Origin: an uncultured Bacteroidota bacterium
GTDB taxonomy: Bacteria; Bacteroidota; Bacteroidia; Chitinophagales; Chitinophagaceae
Reading direction: 5' to 3'
DNA: 64,000 bases
NCBI GenBank assembly: GCA_903927975.1
Contig: CAIYPC010000359.1
Location: forward strand, 1-64,000
Shown here: positions 46,530-56,434 of the stretch, piece by piece
How the letters are laid out: each line of letters starts with the position of its first letter
How positions within the stretch are numbered: position 1 is the first letter of the stretch
Position numbers and translations under genes: made by a program
Notes under the pieces: generated by a model
The model's database searches: none
The model's input: the letters and a program-made list of their open reading frames with translations, nothing else
Told to the model about the DNA's origin: nothing

Positions 46530-47810
46530 ATGCAAACTGCATCTAAAAAAGTAATCAACGGATGGGCGATGTACGATTGGGCGAATAGCACATATAGCCT
46601 TGTAATCACATCTACAATTTTCCCTGCTTATTTTACATCCATTGCCCCAAAAGAAATTGAGATGTTTGGAAGAACATTTGAAAGAAATGCGCTTGCCTCT
46701 TATGCAATATCTCTTTCATTTTTAATCATCGCTATTTTATCGCCCATACTTTCATCTATAGCTGACTATAAAGGCAACAAGAAATCTTTCATGAAATTCT
46801 TTTGCTATCTCGGTTCTCTTGCATGTGTGTCTATGATTTTTTTCACAGAAAAAAATATCGGTTTTGGGCTTTTTCTTTCAATTGTAGCAGCGATTGGTTA
46901 CTGCGGAAGCATTGTCTTTTATAATGCTTACCTACCTGAAATAGCAGCAGAAGAAGATCAGGATCGCGTAAGTGCAAAGGGGTTTGCCATGGGTTATATC
47001 GGCAGCGTAATTTTAATGGTATTATGTCTTGTTGTTATCATACTAAACGATAACATGAAACTCGGTTGGGGTTCATGGCCCGCAAGATTTTCATTTGTTT
47101 CTGTTGGTCTCTGGTGGGCAGGCTTTGCACAAATCACCTTCAATGTATTGCCTCCATCAAAAGCATCTGAACAGCATCCAGAGCACAATATTTTAGTGAA
47201 TGGTTTTTATGAATTGAAAAAAGTATGGAACCAATTGCGGCATTATCCGGTGCTGAAAAAATTTCTTATCAGTTTTTTCTTTTATAACATGGGTGTGCAG
47301 ACAGTAATGTATATGGCTACTTATTTTGCCGCAGATGAAATAAAAATGCAATCGACACAATTGATTGTAACTATCCTCATCATTCAATTGGTGGCTATTT
47401 TCGGTGCTTATCTTTTCTCTATTCTTTCAAAAAAAACCAATAATATTTTTACACTTGCAGTTGCCATTATTGGATGGATTGGCATTTGCATTTTTGCTTA
47501 TCTTACTAAAACACTCACACAATTTTACATTCTTGCATTCTGTGTTGGTTTGGTAATGGGCGGAATTCAATCTATGTCCAGATCTACGTATTCAAAACTT
47601 TTGCCAGAGACAAAAGACACTGCTTCTTATTTCAGTTTTTATGATGTGTGCGATAAAATAGGAACGGTTATTGGCACATTATCATTTGGTTTCGTTTCCG
47701 AAATTTCAAATGGCATGCGCAATTCAGTATTAGCATTAATGGTTTATTTTATTATTGGTTTCATCCTACTCATGTTCGTTCGAATGAAAAATAAAATTGT
47801 AGTAGCATGA
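46530..47810 (+). CDS. MFS transporter (UMF1 family)
   Basis: 426 aa, multi-TM. INGWAMYDWANSTYSLVITSTIFPAYF, MGGIQSMSRSTYSKLLPE. Confidence 0.9.
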   Translation: MQTASKKVINGWAMYDWANSTYSLVITSTIFPAYFTSIAPKEIEMFGRTFERNALASYAISLSFLIIAILSPILSSIADYKGNKKSFMKFFCYLGSLACVSMIFFTEKNIGFGLFLSIVAAIGYCGSIVFYNAYLPEIAAEEDQDRVSAKGFAMGYIGSVILMVLCLVVIILNDNMKLGWGSWPARFSFVSVGLWWAGFAQITFNVLPPSKASEQHPEHNILVNGFYELKKVWNQLRHYPVLKKFLISFFFYNMGVQTVMYMATYFAADEIKMQSTQLIVTILIIQLVAIFGAYLFSILSKKTNNIFTLAVAIIGWIGICIFAYLTKTLTQFYILAFCVGLVMGGIQSMSRSTYSKLLPETKDTASYFSFYDVCDKIGTVIGTLSFGFVSEISNGMRNSVLALMVYFIIGFILLMFVRMKNKIVVA

Positions 47811-48691
47811 AACTTTATACCATCAACACTGGCTTTTTTAAATTAGATGGCGGTGCCATGTTTGGTGTAGTTCCAAAAACGATGTGGAATAAATTGAACC
47901 CTGCTGATGAAAATAATTTATGTACTTGGGCATTGCGATTATTATTGATTGAAGACGGAGACAAATTGATATTGATTGATTCAGGCATCGGCGATAAACA
48001 GGATGCAAAATTTTTCAGCCATTATTATTTGCATGGAAATGAAACGCTCGATTCATCATTGGCAAAATATGGTTTTCATCGTAATGATATCACAGATGTT
48101 TTTTTAACACACTTGCATTTCGATCATTGCGGTGGTTGCATTGTTCGCGATGGAGAAAAATTAATTCCTGCATTTAAAAATGCAATTTTCTGGAGCAATG
48201 AAAATCATTGGAAATGGGCAACAGAACCAAATGATAGAGAAAAAGCAAGTTTTTTGAAAGAAAATATTTTGCCGATTAAGGAAAGCGGACAACTTCGCTT
48301 CGTTGGTCGTTCGGCGATGGTCGATGAGCGAGAGCAACAGTCCACCATCGAACATCAGCCATCGAACATTCTTGATACGCTTTCTATTCGCTTGGTAAAC
48401 GGTCACACCAATTCCATGATGCTGCCACAAATTTCTTATAAAGAAAAAACAATTGTGTTCATGGCAGATCTGTTGCCTTCCGTTGCGCATCTTCCCATTC
48501 CTTATGTGATGGCTTATGATATGTTCCCGCTCACATCTCTCAATGAAAAAAAATCATTCCTTAATGAAGCTGTTGCCAATAATTACATTCTTTTTTTCGA
48601 GCACGATCCTATTAATGAATGCTGCGATTTGCAAATGACGGAGAGAGGGATAAAGAGCAAGAATGTTTTTAAGCTTGAAGATGTTGGTTAA
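47807..48691 (+). CDS. MBL-fold metallo-hydrolase
   Basis: 294 aa, 4-bp overlap with the MFS gene. LIDSGIGDKQ, FLTHLHFDHCGG, VNGHTNSMMLPQI. Confidence 0.9.
   Translation: MKLYTINTGFFKLDGGAMFGVVPKTMWNKLNPADENNLCTWALRLLLIEDGDKLILIDSGIGDKQDAKFFSHYYLHGNETLDSSLAKYGFHRNDITDVFLTHLHFDHCGGCIVRDGEKLIPAFKNAIFWSNENHWKWATEPNDREKASFLKENILPIKESGQLRFVGRSAMVDEREQQSTIEHQPSNILDTLSIRLVNGHTNSMMLPQISYKEKTIVFMADLLPSVAHLPIPYVMAYDMFPLTSLNEKKSFLNEAVANNYILFFEHDPINECCDLQMTERGIKSKNVFKLEDVG
48316..48371. repeat. Inverted heptamer array inside the MBL hydrolase gene
   Basis: gatggtc gatgagc gagagca acagtcc accatcg aacatca gccatcg aacattc. Encodes about SAMVDEREQQSTIEHQPSNIL. Confidence 0.85.
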
Positions 48692-48714
48692 TAAGTTGAA
48701 TAGTTGATAGGTTG
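48683..48714. repeat. 8-nt word array
   Basis: gttggtta ataagttg aatagttg ataggttg. Confidence 0.75.
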
Positions 48715-48799
48715 AGATCTCGTAAGTTGGTTTCAGGTTCTTGCCAAAAATATCTGAACCACGATTTTAACCTGATTTTTCTGATTCACCTGAAGTCTA

Positions 48800-48819
48800 C
48801 AACGGATTGAAATCCGTTG
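48800..48819. repeat. Perfect 9-bp inverted repeat (REP-like)
   Basis: caacggatt-ga-aatccgttg, followed by gaggc-tac-gcctc. Confidence 0.8.
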
Positions 48820-48859
48820 CTACAATATGCGCCGAGGCTACGCCTCTACACGAACCGGC

Positions 48860-48887
48860 TATGAACCATGAACCATCAACTATGAAC
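48860..48887. repeat. Heptamer array
   Basis: tatgaac catgaac catcaac tatgaac. Confidence 0.85.
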
Positions 48888-48956
48888 TCTCTCTCTCTGC
48901 GACTTCAATGCTTAACGGAGACCTTTCTGGTTCATCTGTGTAATCTGTGGCTAACT

Positions 48957-49754
48957 CTAATTCACATCCAACAATGATGTCATCGGGTGCCTCCTATTCT
49001 TGAAATCAATCATATCAACAATGATGCTACCTACTGTTATCGGGCTTTCCACGCGTATTGGCAAATGGTTCGGATCATCGGTTACCCACACCGTCATTTT
49101 TTCACCGCCTTGAAAAATGGTTCCTTTAATAAGCAAGGGCTTGAATTTTATCGCCCTGAATTTTCCATACTTTGTTTTCACTATTTCCTTGCCGAGGTAA
49201 CGGACATAAATTTCATACAACTGATTATCGAGAAATAATGAGAAAGGAATTTTATCGCCAACTTTCATTTTGCTGAAATCAATATTGCGTGCATAATAAA
49301 TGGAGCTGATAACATCCTGCACACAAGAAGGCACTTTAAATACCCCTTTTGTGGTAATCGCCGTGTTGACCACTTTATTGAAAGTAATGTTCTCATAAAT
49401 TTTATATCCGCCTTCATCCACATTCCTGATAAATTTCAAAGGCTGCATGGTTGCTGTGTCAACAAAAGATTCATATTTATCTCTTACCTTAAAAAAATTA
49501 TCGTAGAAACCATAAGTGCTTCCGCTGCCCGTTACATGATAAACCGTTCTTCCGTTTATCTGCTCAAGCGATGTAGTGAATGTTGCTTCACCTGCACCAA
49601 CATACACTTTCGCCAAAGTATAAAATACTTTATAAGTAATGGATTCGCCAGCCGAGAAAGCTTTATTCTGGACACCACAAAACTCATCACCAGCGCGGAG
49701 TGGCAGCGATAAGGTGGTTAGCAACAAAACAAAAACCAAGAAAAAAAGCCTCAT
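48957..49754 (-). CDS. DUF3108 domain-containing protein
   Basis: 265 aa, signal peptide, GESITYKVFYTLAKVYVGAGEATFTT, MTVWVTDDPNHLPIRVESPITVGSI. Confidence 0.85.
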   Translation of the reverse strand: MRLFFLVFVLLLTTLSLPLRAGDEFCGVQNKAFSAGESITYKVFYTLAKVYVGAGEATFTTSLEQINGRTVYHVTGSGSTYGFYDNFFKVRDKYESFVDTATMQPLKFIRNVDEGGYKIYENITFNKVVNTAITTKGVFKVPSCVQDVISSIYYARNIDFSKMKVGDKIPFSLFLDNQLYEIYVRYLGKEIVKTKYGKFRAIKFKPLLIKGTIFQGGEKMTVWVTDDPNHLPIRVESPITVGSIIVDMIDFKNRRHPMTSLLDVN

Positions 49755-50749
49755 TTATTTTTAAATAATTTAATTCCTAAAATCAACAAACTTCCTGCCA
49801 ATGCCGGCACCACAAGATTAATAAGCCATATACCAAATGAGCCCGCAAATATCCCAACAGTGTTTGTGCTGAACAGTTCCACCAATTGAATGCTCGCTTC
49901 CCATCTCAATCCCAGCTCTGTTAAGAACGTAAAAGTAGGCACAATAGCCAGCACTAAAAAAACAACACTGATACTCCCAAAAGTTTGTAAGAACGTTAAC
50001 GGAACAGCAAAAACTGAAAACATGAAATAGTACTGCAGAATAAAAACACAATACCTTAAAAATGACAAGAACAAAATACGCAATAAGATGTTCGTATGTA
50101 TGTCTTCTAAAATTTTAACATAAACTAAATATTTCTCGGGCACCCTGAATCGCTTCATCAGCTTCACGAGCCATGATAAATGAAAATAAAAAATGGATAG
50201 CAGCAATAATATTATCAGCACAATAATGAGCAACACGCTAAGCCATAAATGGATCATTTCCACATGAACCATCGTATTGTGATGCAAATCCCAGAGCAAA
50301 TAAATAATGCCAGCGCAACCCGTTATCATCGTCACCATGATTTGCGAGAAACTGCAAAGAATGGTGAGCGATATGGATTGAATGCGTTTGCCTTCTTCTA
50401 TATAAAGCATTCTTCCCAAATATTCTCCCATGCGGTTTGGCGTGAACGATGCCATGGTTGAGCCAGTGAGCGTTGCTTTAAATGCACGCCACCATGTGAT
50501 ATGTTGAACAGGCGCGATACTGAGCTGCCATTTTTTTGCTTCGATTCCCCAGTTGGCAATCATCAGCAAAAACACAAGCCATATTTTCCATTGCTGTGGA
50601 CCGCTGATTGCGTTTTTTATTTGTTGTAATGATTCGTGCCAATTAGCTTTTTGAAGGAGCTGTTTATAAATAGCTAACAAAAGAAGCACGAAGACGATTG
50701 GTCCGAGAAGATAGTTGATTATTATTTTGATATTTTTGTTCAGGACCAT
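49751..50749 (-). CDS. Lysylphosphatidylglycerol synthase TM-region (UPF0104) family protein
   Basis: 332 aa, multi-TM, FTPNRMGEYLGRMLYI, 4-bp overlap with the DUF3108 gene. Confidence 0.85.
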   Translation of the reverse strand: MVLNKNIKIIINYLLGPIVFVLLLLAIYKQLLQKANWHESLQQIKNAISGPQQWKIWLVFLLMIANWGIEAKKWQLSIAPVQHITWWRAFKATLTGSTMASFTPNRMGEYLGRMLYIEEGKRIQSISLTILCSFSQIMVTMITGCAGIIYLLWDLHHNTMVHVEMIHLWLSVLLIIVLIILLLLSIFYFHLSWLVKLMKRFRVPEKYLVYVKILEDIHTNILLRILFLSFLRYCVFILQYYFMFSVFAVPLTFLQTFGSISVVFLVLAIVPTFTFLTELGLRWEASIQLVELFSTNTVGIFAGSFGIWLINLVVPALAGSLLILGIKLFKNK

Positions 50750-50776
50750 TATCGAACTTCAAAAATAACTTTCCTC

Positions 50777-51340
50777 TTGCAAAAGAAGCCCAAAATAATT
50801 TTAGGAATAGACCCCGGCACAATATTGATGGGCTATGGATTGATAGAAATCATCAATACAAAAGTGACGCTGATTGAAATGGGCGTGCTGAAAATGTCGT
50901 CAAAAAAAGATGGGCATGAACGTTTGCAGCTCATCCACAAAAAAGTGAGCGAGTTGATATTGCAATTCAAGCCGCACGATTTTGCTATTGAAGCGCCATT
51001 TTTTGGAAAGAACGTGCAGAGCATGCTCAAGCTCGGTCGTGCGCAAGGTGTGGCAATTGCAAGCGCTATGCAGGCAAGCATTCCTGTGACAGAATATTCC
51101 CCCAAAAAAATAAAACAATCCATCACCGGCAATGGCAATGCCGATAAAGAACAGGTGTGGAAAATGCTACAGCAAATTTTGCAAGTGAAAAATGAACTGA
51201 AACATTATGATGCTTCAGATGCGCTGGCAGTAGCTGTTTGCCATCATTTCCAAAACAATGTAATAGGAAGTTCTTCATCAAAAAAAATGAATGGCTGGGA
51301 AGATTTTTTGAAGAAGAATCCGGAGAGGGTGAAGAAGTAA
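50777..51340 (+). CDS. ruvC: Crossover junction endodeoxyribonuclease RuvC
   Basis: 187 aa, TTG start. ILGIDPGTILMGYGLIE, AIEAPFFGKNVQSMLKLGRAQGVAI, EYSPKKIKQSITGNGNADKEQV. Confidence 0.95.
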   Translation: MQKKPKIILGIDPGTILMGYGLIEIINTKVTLIEMGVLKMSSKKDGHERLQLIHKKVSELILQFKPHDFAIEAPFFGKNVQSMLKLGRAQGVAIASAMQASIPVTEYSPKKIKQSITGNGNADKEQVWKMLQQILQVKNELKHYDASDALAVAVCHHFQNNVIGSSSSKKMNGWEDFLKKNPERVKK

Positions 51341-51409
51341 GCTGCGAGATATTAGCTACGAGCATCGAGCGATTTACTGATAGTTCAAAGCTAAAAACTC
51401 ATAGCTTTT
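51340..51409. repeat. Heptamer array, ten heptads
   Basis: agctgcg agatatt agctacg agcatcg agcgatt tactgat agttcaa agctaaa aactcat agctttt, beginning in the ruvC stop codon. Confidence 0.9.
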
Positions 51410-51559
51410 TTGGATACCAGCTTGAGAGCTTTGATTGGGCATTGTTGCGTCGCAATCCGTTCATCGGTTGTACTACTATTGAGCGGAGGTTTATAATCGG
51501 CAAGTTTATTTTTCCAAAGTTTTGAAATCAGTATGAATCCGTAGTGCATTATTTAATCT

Positions 51560-52222
51560 CTATAAAAACTTCCTATAATTTTTTTTCCAGTATTCTTTAA
51601 TAAATCCCCATTTATTCTCTTTGTATTTATCAATTATTTCTATCGGAAATATCTTTAGCAATGTCTTCTTTTCATTAGCTACTTTATAAATATAAACTCC
51701 ATATTCACTATCTTTTTTATCACAACCTTGACCATAAATGCTTCCAAGTTTAATTGCTTTATAATCCTTTATATAAAACAAATCGCTAACCCAATATGCA
51801 TCGGCGCAACCATTTCTATGATATGAATAGAAATATTTGGTACTATTAATTAGCTGTGGGTCGGGAAATTTATTAAAACCATCGATTTGCCTAAATCTTT
51901 TAATTGATGGCACATAAAGAAATAAATCAAACCATTCTGGCATATTACTACCCTTGTCAAGATAAATATCCAAATATCCATCTTTGTTAAAGTCTTTAAA
52001 CTTTAAATCAAAATAATCATCTTGGATATTGATAAGAATATCGTTCTTATCATTAAATAGAGAAAACCCAGGTTTAGTTAGAAAGGCGGTGAACTTCTTG
52101 CCTTGAATTTTTGCAGTATGGAGCCAATATATTGTTGAATCAATTATTTTCTTTTGCGCAATTAATTCGAATGAAATTGCAACCAAGAAAAAGAAAAGAA
52201 ATATTTTGAGATGCTGTTTCAT
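51560..52222 (-). CDS. Hypothetical secreted protein
   Basis: 220 aa, signal peptide MKQHLKIFLFFFLVAISFELIAQ, FKDFNKDGYLDIYL repeat-like motif. Confidence 0.65.
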   Translation of the reverse strand: MKQHLKIFLFFFLVAISFELIAQKKIIDSTIYWLHTAKIQGKKFTAFLTKPGFSLFNDKNDILINIQDDYFDLKFKDFNKDGYLDIYLDKGSNMPEWFDLFLYVPSIKRFRQIDGFNKFPDPQLINSTKYFYSYHRNGCADAYWVSDLFYIKDYKAIKLGSIYGQGCDKKDSEYGVYIYKVANEKKTLLKIFPIEIIDKYKENKWGFIKEYWKKNYRKFL

Positions 52223-52224
52223 CT

Positions 52225-52617
52225 TTATTTCAAATTCCCGACAATCTTCTCCTGCGCTGCTTTCAATTGTTCTGGAGTAACTTTTATTTTGCCTCTTGTG
52301 AAGTTGAGATCATCCGCGCTATCAATGGGAATTAAATGGAGATGTGCATGTGGCACTTCAAGACCAACCACAGAAATGCCGCAACGGTTGCAGGAAAAAG
52401 ATTTTTCAATGGCATGCGCAATGGGCTTTGCGAACAATAACATTTTAGAAAGATAATCTTCGGGCAGATCGAAAAATTTATCTTCTTCAATTTTTGGAAC
52501 TACGAGCACATGACCTTCGCGCAATGGAAATATATCGAGGAAGGCAAAGAAATTTTCATCCTCTGCAATTTTGTAAGAAGGGATTTCGCCTGCGATTATT
52601 TTTGAGAAGATGGTCAT
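52225..52617 (-). CDS. HIT family protein
   Basis: 130 aa. TIFSKIIAGEIPSYKIAEDENFFAFLDIFP, HIT motif HAHLHLIP. Confidence 0.95.
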   Translation of the reverse strand: MTIFSKIIAGEIPSYKIAEDENFFAFLDIFPLREGHVLVVPKIEEDKFFDLPEDYLSKMLLFAKPIAHAIEKSFSCNRCGISVVGLEVPHAHLHLIPIDSADDLNFTRGKIKVTPEQLKAAQEKIVGNLK

Positions 52618-52622
52618 GAGGA

Positions 52623-52699
52623 GTTGCTCGTTTCAAGTTGCATGATACCGGATTCAGGATCCAACTGGCATCTAGAATCCGGCATCTTGTATCTTGGCT
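52623..52699. repeat. Inverted heptamer array
   Basis: gttgctc gtttcaa gttgcat gataccg gattcag gatccaa ctggcat ctagaat ccggcat cttgtat cttggct. Confidence 0.88.
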
Positions 52700-53171
52700 A
52701 CACGGTAATATTTTCTATCTTGAATTTCAAACTTCCTGCGGGCACTTTCACTTCTGTGACATCGCCAACCTGCTTTCCCAATAATCCTTTTCCAATTGGT
52801 GAAGTGATGGATATTTTGCTTTGTTTTAAATCTGCTTCCGTTTCAGAAACCAGATGATAGGTCGCCTGTTTTTTTGTGTTGAGGTTGGTGACCGTTACTT
52901 TGGTCAATATAGATACTTTGCTGGTGTCGATAGTGCCTTCGTCAATCACACGTGCATTCGCCAAATCGCCTTCAAGCCTTTGAATTTTTGCTTCCAGTAA
53001 ACCCTGTGCTTCTTTTGCTGCATCGTATTCTGCGTTCTCGCGCAAATCGCCTTTTTCGCGTGCTTCGGCAATAGCTTTTGAAGCCGCAGGACGGTCAACT
53101 GATTTCATTTTATGCAACTCTGCTCTTAAATGTTGCAGCGCCTCCCTGGTAAAATAGCTTACATCGCTCAT
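52698..53171 (-). CDS. greA: Transcription elongation factor GreA
   Basis: 157 aa from MSDVSYFTREALQHLRAEL. RPAASKAIAEAREKGDLRENAEYDAAKEAQG, SPIGKGLLGKQVGD. Confidence 0.95.
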   Translation of the reverse strand: MSDVSYFTREALQHLRAELHKMKSVDRPAASKAIAEAREKGDLRENAEYDAAKEAQGLLEAKIQRLEGDLANARVIDEGTIDTSKVSILTKVTVTNLNTKKQATYHLVSETEADLKQSKISITSPIGKGLLGKQVGDVTEVKVPAGSLKFKIENITV

Positions 53172-53207
53172 AATCTTTCCATTTACTTCGTTACTAAAAA
53201 GAGAAAA

Positions 53208-53240
53208 AAAATACAACGCCTCTTTTTTAATGAAGCGTTG
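53208..53240 (-). terminator. Hairpin terminator
   Basis: Minus strand CAACGCttcattaaaaaagagGCGTTGTATTTTTTTT between the 2-hydroxyacid dehydrogenase gene and greA. Confidence 0.6.
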
Positions 53241-53380
53241 CACTATTTGTACAAAGATATAATTTTTTAGGGCAATACTAAAGTTAAGGGATTGCAATCA
53301 AAAAACTGAAAAAATTTGACGGTTTTATCGAGCTTTACAAAAAACAATTTCCCTATAAAAAACCTTCAAGCTTAGTTGGC

Positions 53381-54304
53381 TTAAATCCCAAGTTTTTTCA
53401 ATATTACTTTCGCCATTTTATAGAAAGCTTCATGGCTATAACCCGCAATATGCGGCGTTATAGTCACATTGGGTTGCGCTAATAGCCAATCCAGTTGTTG
53501 CTTTTCTTCTACAGAATAAGTGTCGAGTTTTTCGTTTTCGAGAACATCAAGCGCGGCAGCAGTGATTTTATTATTCTTCAATGCACTGATAATAGAAGCC
53601 GTATTATGAACTTTGCCTCGACATGTATTAATGAAATATGGTTTTCTTTCCAGCGAATTAAAAAAATCGTCGTTCGCTAAATGAAAAGTTTCATCAGTCA
53701 ACGGCACATGAAAACTTATTACATCAGCATATCGCGCAACCTGTTCCATATTTGCTTCGCGAACATTGCCTTTTGCAAAACCATACTTGTATTTATCGTA
53801 AGCAAGAATGGTAACACCAAATGAGGAAAGCAATTTTGCGAATGCACCACCGGTATTTCCAAAACCAATAATGCCAACTGTTTTTCCCGTTAGCTCAGTC
53901 CCTCGGTTTGCATCGCGTAGCCATTTGCCTTCTTTTATTTCTTCATTGCTGGAAGAAATTTTATTCATCATGTTCAGCAACATTCCCAATGCATGCTCGG
54001 CAACAGCATTGCGATTTCCTTCGGGACTGCTGGCACAAACAATGCCTTTGCTTTCTGCATAAGCCACATCGATCAATTCCATGCCGCTTCCCAAACGTCC
54101 AATCCACTTGAGTTTCGGAGCTTTGTCAATAATGTTCTTATCAATTTTCAATCTGGTAGTAACAATCAATCCTTCGGCATCTGCGATTTCGTTTTGCAGA
54201 TCTTCGTAAGTTATTTGTGGCAAATGTTTAACATCATAACCCTGAGTTGTCAATCGCTCAATCAGGTATTCATGCACTTTTGCTGTGATAATGGCTTTCT
54301 TCAT
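53381..54304 (-). CDS. D-isomer-specific 2-hydroxyacid dehydrogenase
   Basis: 307 aa. [55 protein letters not shown]. Confidence 0.92.
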   Translation of the reverse strand: MKKAIITAKVHEYLIERLTTQGYDVKHLPQITYEDLQNEIADAEGLIVTTRLKIDKNIIDKAPKLKWIGRLGSGMELIDVAYAESKGIVCASSPEGNRNAVAEHALGMLLNMMNKISSSNEEIKEGKWLRDANRGTELTGKTVGIIGFGNTGGAFAKLLSSFGVTILAYDKYKYGFAKGNVREANMEQVARYADVISFHVPLTDETFHLANDDFFNSLERKPYFINTCRGKVHNTASIISALKNNKITAAALDVLENEKLDTYSVEEKQQLDWLLAQPNVTITPHIAGYSHEAFYKMAKVILKKLGI

Positions 54305-54312
54305 TTTTAAAA

Positions 54313-55065
54313 CTACTTCATACTAAAAGTTAACTGAGCAAAATCTTTTATTGAAAGCTGCTCTGCACGTTTATTAAAAATTTCATCTTTCAAAACGTTT
54401 TCATCGAATAAACTTTTCACTGCATTGCGCAATGTTTTTCTTCTTTGGTTGAAAGCAGTTTTCACCAATAAAAAAAAACTCTTCTCATTTTTAAACCCTA
54501 AACTTTCCGCCTTCGGCTTCAACCTTATTATAGCACTTTTCACTTTCGGCGGCGGGACAAAACAATTTTCATTCACTTCAAACAAATATTCAACATCAAA
54601 AAAAGCTTGTATCAAAACGCTTATCACACCATAAGTTTTATTTCCTTCTTTCGCAGCAACGCGCTGCGCCACTTCTTTCTGGAACATGCCGACAATACAC
54701 TCCACATCTTCATTCCATTCAAGCACCTTAAAAAGTATTTGCGTAGATATGTTATATGGAAAATTTCCAACGACCGTGAACTTTCCTCCAAAGGGCTTTT
54801 CAATATCCAAAAAACTTTGATGGATGATTTTATCTTTTAAAGATGGATAAGTTTTTAATAAGAACTCCACCTTTTCAGCATCCAATTCAACTGCTTTAAA
54901 ATTGATGTTCTCCAATTCTATAAAATATTTTGTAAGCGCTCCTGCACCAGGACCAACTTCTAGCAATTGATGAAAGGGATTTTGTTTGATGCTGGCCACA
55001 ATTTTTCTGCAGATATTTTCATCGTGCAGAAAATGCTGACCAAGTGATTTTTTTAAAGTGTACAT
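54313..55065 (-). CDS. rsmA: 16S rRNA (adenine(1518)-N(6)/adenine(1519)-N(6))-dimethyltransferase
   Basis: 250 aa. [62 protein letters not shown]. Confidence 0.96.
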   Translation of the reverse strand: MYTLKKSLGQHFLHDENICRKIVASIKQNPFHQLLEVGPGAGALTKYFIELENINFKAVELDAEKVEFLLKTYPSLKDKIIHQSFLDIEKPFGGKFTVVGNFPYNISTQILFKVLEWNEDVECIVGMFQKEVAQRVAAKEGNKTYGVISVLIQAFFDVEYLFEVNENCFVPPPKVKSAIIRLKPKAESLGFKNEKSFFLLVKTAFNQRRKTLRNAVKSLFDENVLKDEIFNKRAEQLSIKDFAQLTFSMK

Positions 55066-55080
55066 AAGAAAGGCAAAGAT

Positions 55081-55213
55081 AGTTTCCAGTTGCGAGTTTA
55101 GAGTTTCGAGTTGTAAGTTTTGAGTCTTTCTAACCCGTCAGTCTTTATCAACTCATAATCAAAAACCGCGTAGTCAGAACTGGAAACGCGAAACTAGCAA
55201 CTGTAAACTAAAA
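55081..55213. repeat. Inverted heptamer array
   Basis: agtttcc agttgcg agtttag agtttcg agttgta agttttg agtcttt ... actcata ... actggaa acgcgaa actagca actgtaa actaaaa. Right-hand heptads at 55151 and 55179 are in phase. Confidence 0.92.
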
Positions 55214-55249
55214 AGATTGTATTTTCACAGGCTATAAATAATTATCCGA

Positions 55250-56344
55250 ATGAGCATTCCACAACAACGTACGATTATAGGAATCACAACAGGCGACCTC
55301 AACGGGATTGGGATTGAACTGATCATTAAAGCTTTTAGCGATCATCGTTTGCTTGAGCATTGCACGCCAATCATTTTTGCGTCGAATAAGGTGATCAATT
55401 TCTATAGGAAGTCGATGCCCGAAATTAATTTCAGCTATCAAAGTATAAAAGATTTTACGCGCATTGCTCATAAGCAAGTGAATATTCTTAATTGCTGGGA
55501 AGACGAAGTAGCGATTACCCCGGGGCAACTCACAGAAACATCTGGCTCGTATGCTGTGAAATCATTAATAGCTGCGACAGAAGCTTTGAAAGATAAAAAA
55601 ATTCAAGGTCTTGTGACTGCTCCTATTCACAAAAAAAATACGCAGTCAAACAATTTTAATTTCACTGGACACACTCCTTTTCTGAAACATATATTCGGCG
55701 CAAACGATGTGCTGATGCTGATGGCTGCCGAAAACTTTAAGGTTGGTTTGGTAACAGAACATATTCCTATTAGTGAAGTTGCAAAACATATTACACGCGA
55801 AGCAATTCTTTCGAAGCTGAATATTTTAAAAGATAGTCTCGCAAAAGATTTTGGTATTGATAAACCAAAAATTGCTGTGCTCGGTTTAAATCCTCATGCC
55901 GGCGATGAAGGATTAATTGGGAAAGAAGAAGAAGAAATTATTAAGCCTGCTATTAAAGAAGCAAAACATCAGATGCTCGTGTTCGGGCCATATAGCGCAG
56001 ACGCATTTTTTGCACGTAACCAACAAAATAAATTTGATGTCGTGCTTGCAATGTATCACGATCAGGGATTGATTCCCTTCAAATCATTAGCAATTGGTGA
56101 GGGCGTGAATTATACCGCCGGATTACCAGTTGTTCGCACTTCTCCAGATCATGGAACTGCATTTGATATTGCCGGAAAAAATAAAGCAGACGCAACTTCT
56201 TTTATTGTGTCAATTTATAAATGTATTGACATCATCAATCAGCGACAGGAATATGAAGAGAACAGAAAAAACCCAATGAAGAAAGTGACTTCTTCCTTCC
56301 TTGCAAATGCAGTGGATGAAAGGATTGAAGAGAATGAAGGTTAG
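55250..56344 (+). CDS. pdxA: 4-hydroxythreonine-4-phosphate dehydrogenase
   Basis: 364 aa. IGITTGDLNGIGIELI, GLVTAPIHKKN, GLNPHAGDEGLIGKEE, YHDQGLIPFK, RTSPDHGTAFDIAG. Confidence 0.96.
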   Translation: MSIPQQRTIIGITTGDLNGIGIELIIKAFSDHRLLEHCTPIIFASNKVINFYRKSMPEINFSYQSIKDFTRIAHKQVNILNCWEDEVAITPGQLTETSGSYAVKSLIAATEALKDKKIQGLVTAPIHKKNTQSNNFNFTGHTPFLKHIFGANDVLMLMAAENFKVGLVTEHIPISEVAKHITREAILSKLNILKDSLAKDFGIDKPKIAVLGLNPHAGDEGLIGKEEEEIIKPAIKEAKHQMLVFGPYSADAFFARNQQNKFDVVLAMYHDQGLIPFKSLAIGEGVNYTAGLPVVRTSPDHGTAFDIAGKNKADATSFIVSIYKCIDIINQRQEYEENRKNPMKKVTSSFLANAVDERIEENEG

Positions 56345-56434
56345 TTTCGAGTTTGTAGTTTGTAGTTCTGCAATTCGAGATCCTCGATTATATATCAACT
56401 TTCCAAATAAAGAACTGGAAACTGGAAACTACTT
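56343..56434. repeat. Inverted heptamer array
   Basis: agtttcg agtttgt agtttgt agttctg ... actggaa actggaa actactt. Overlaps the stop codons of both flanking genes. Confidence 0.9.
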
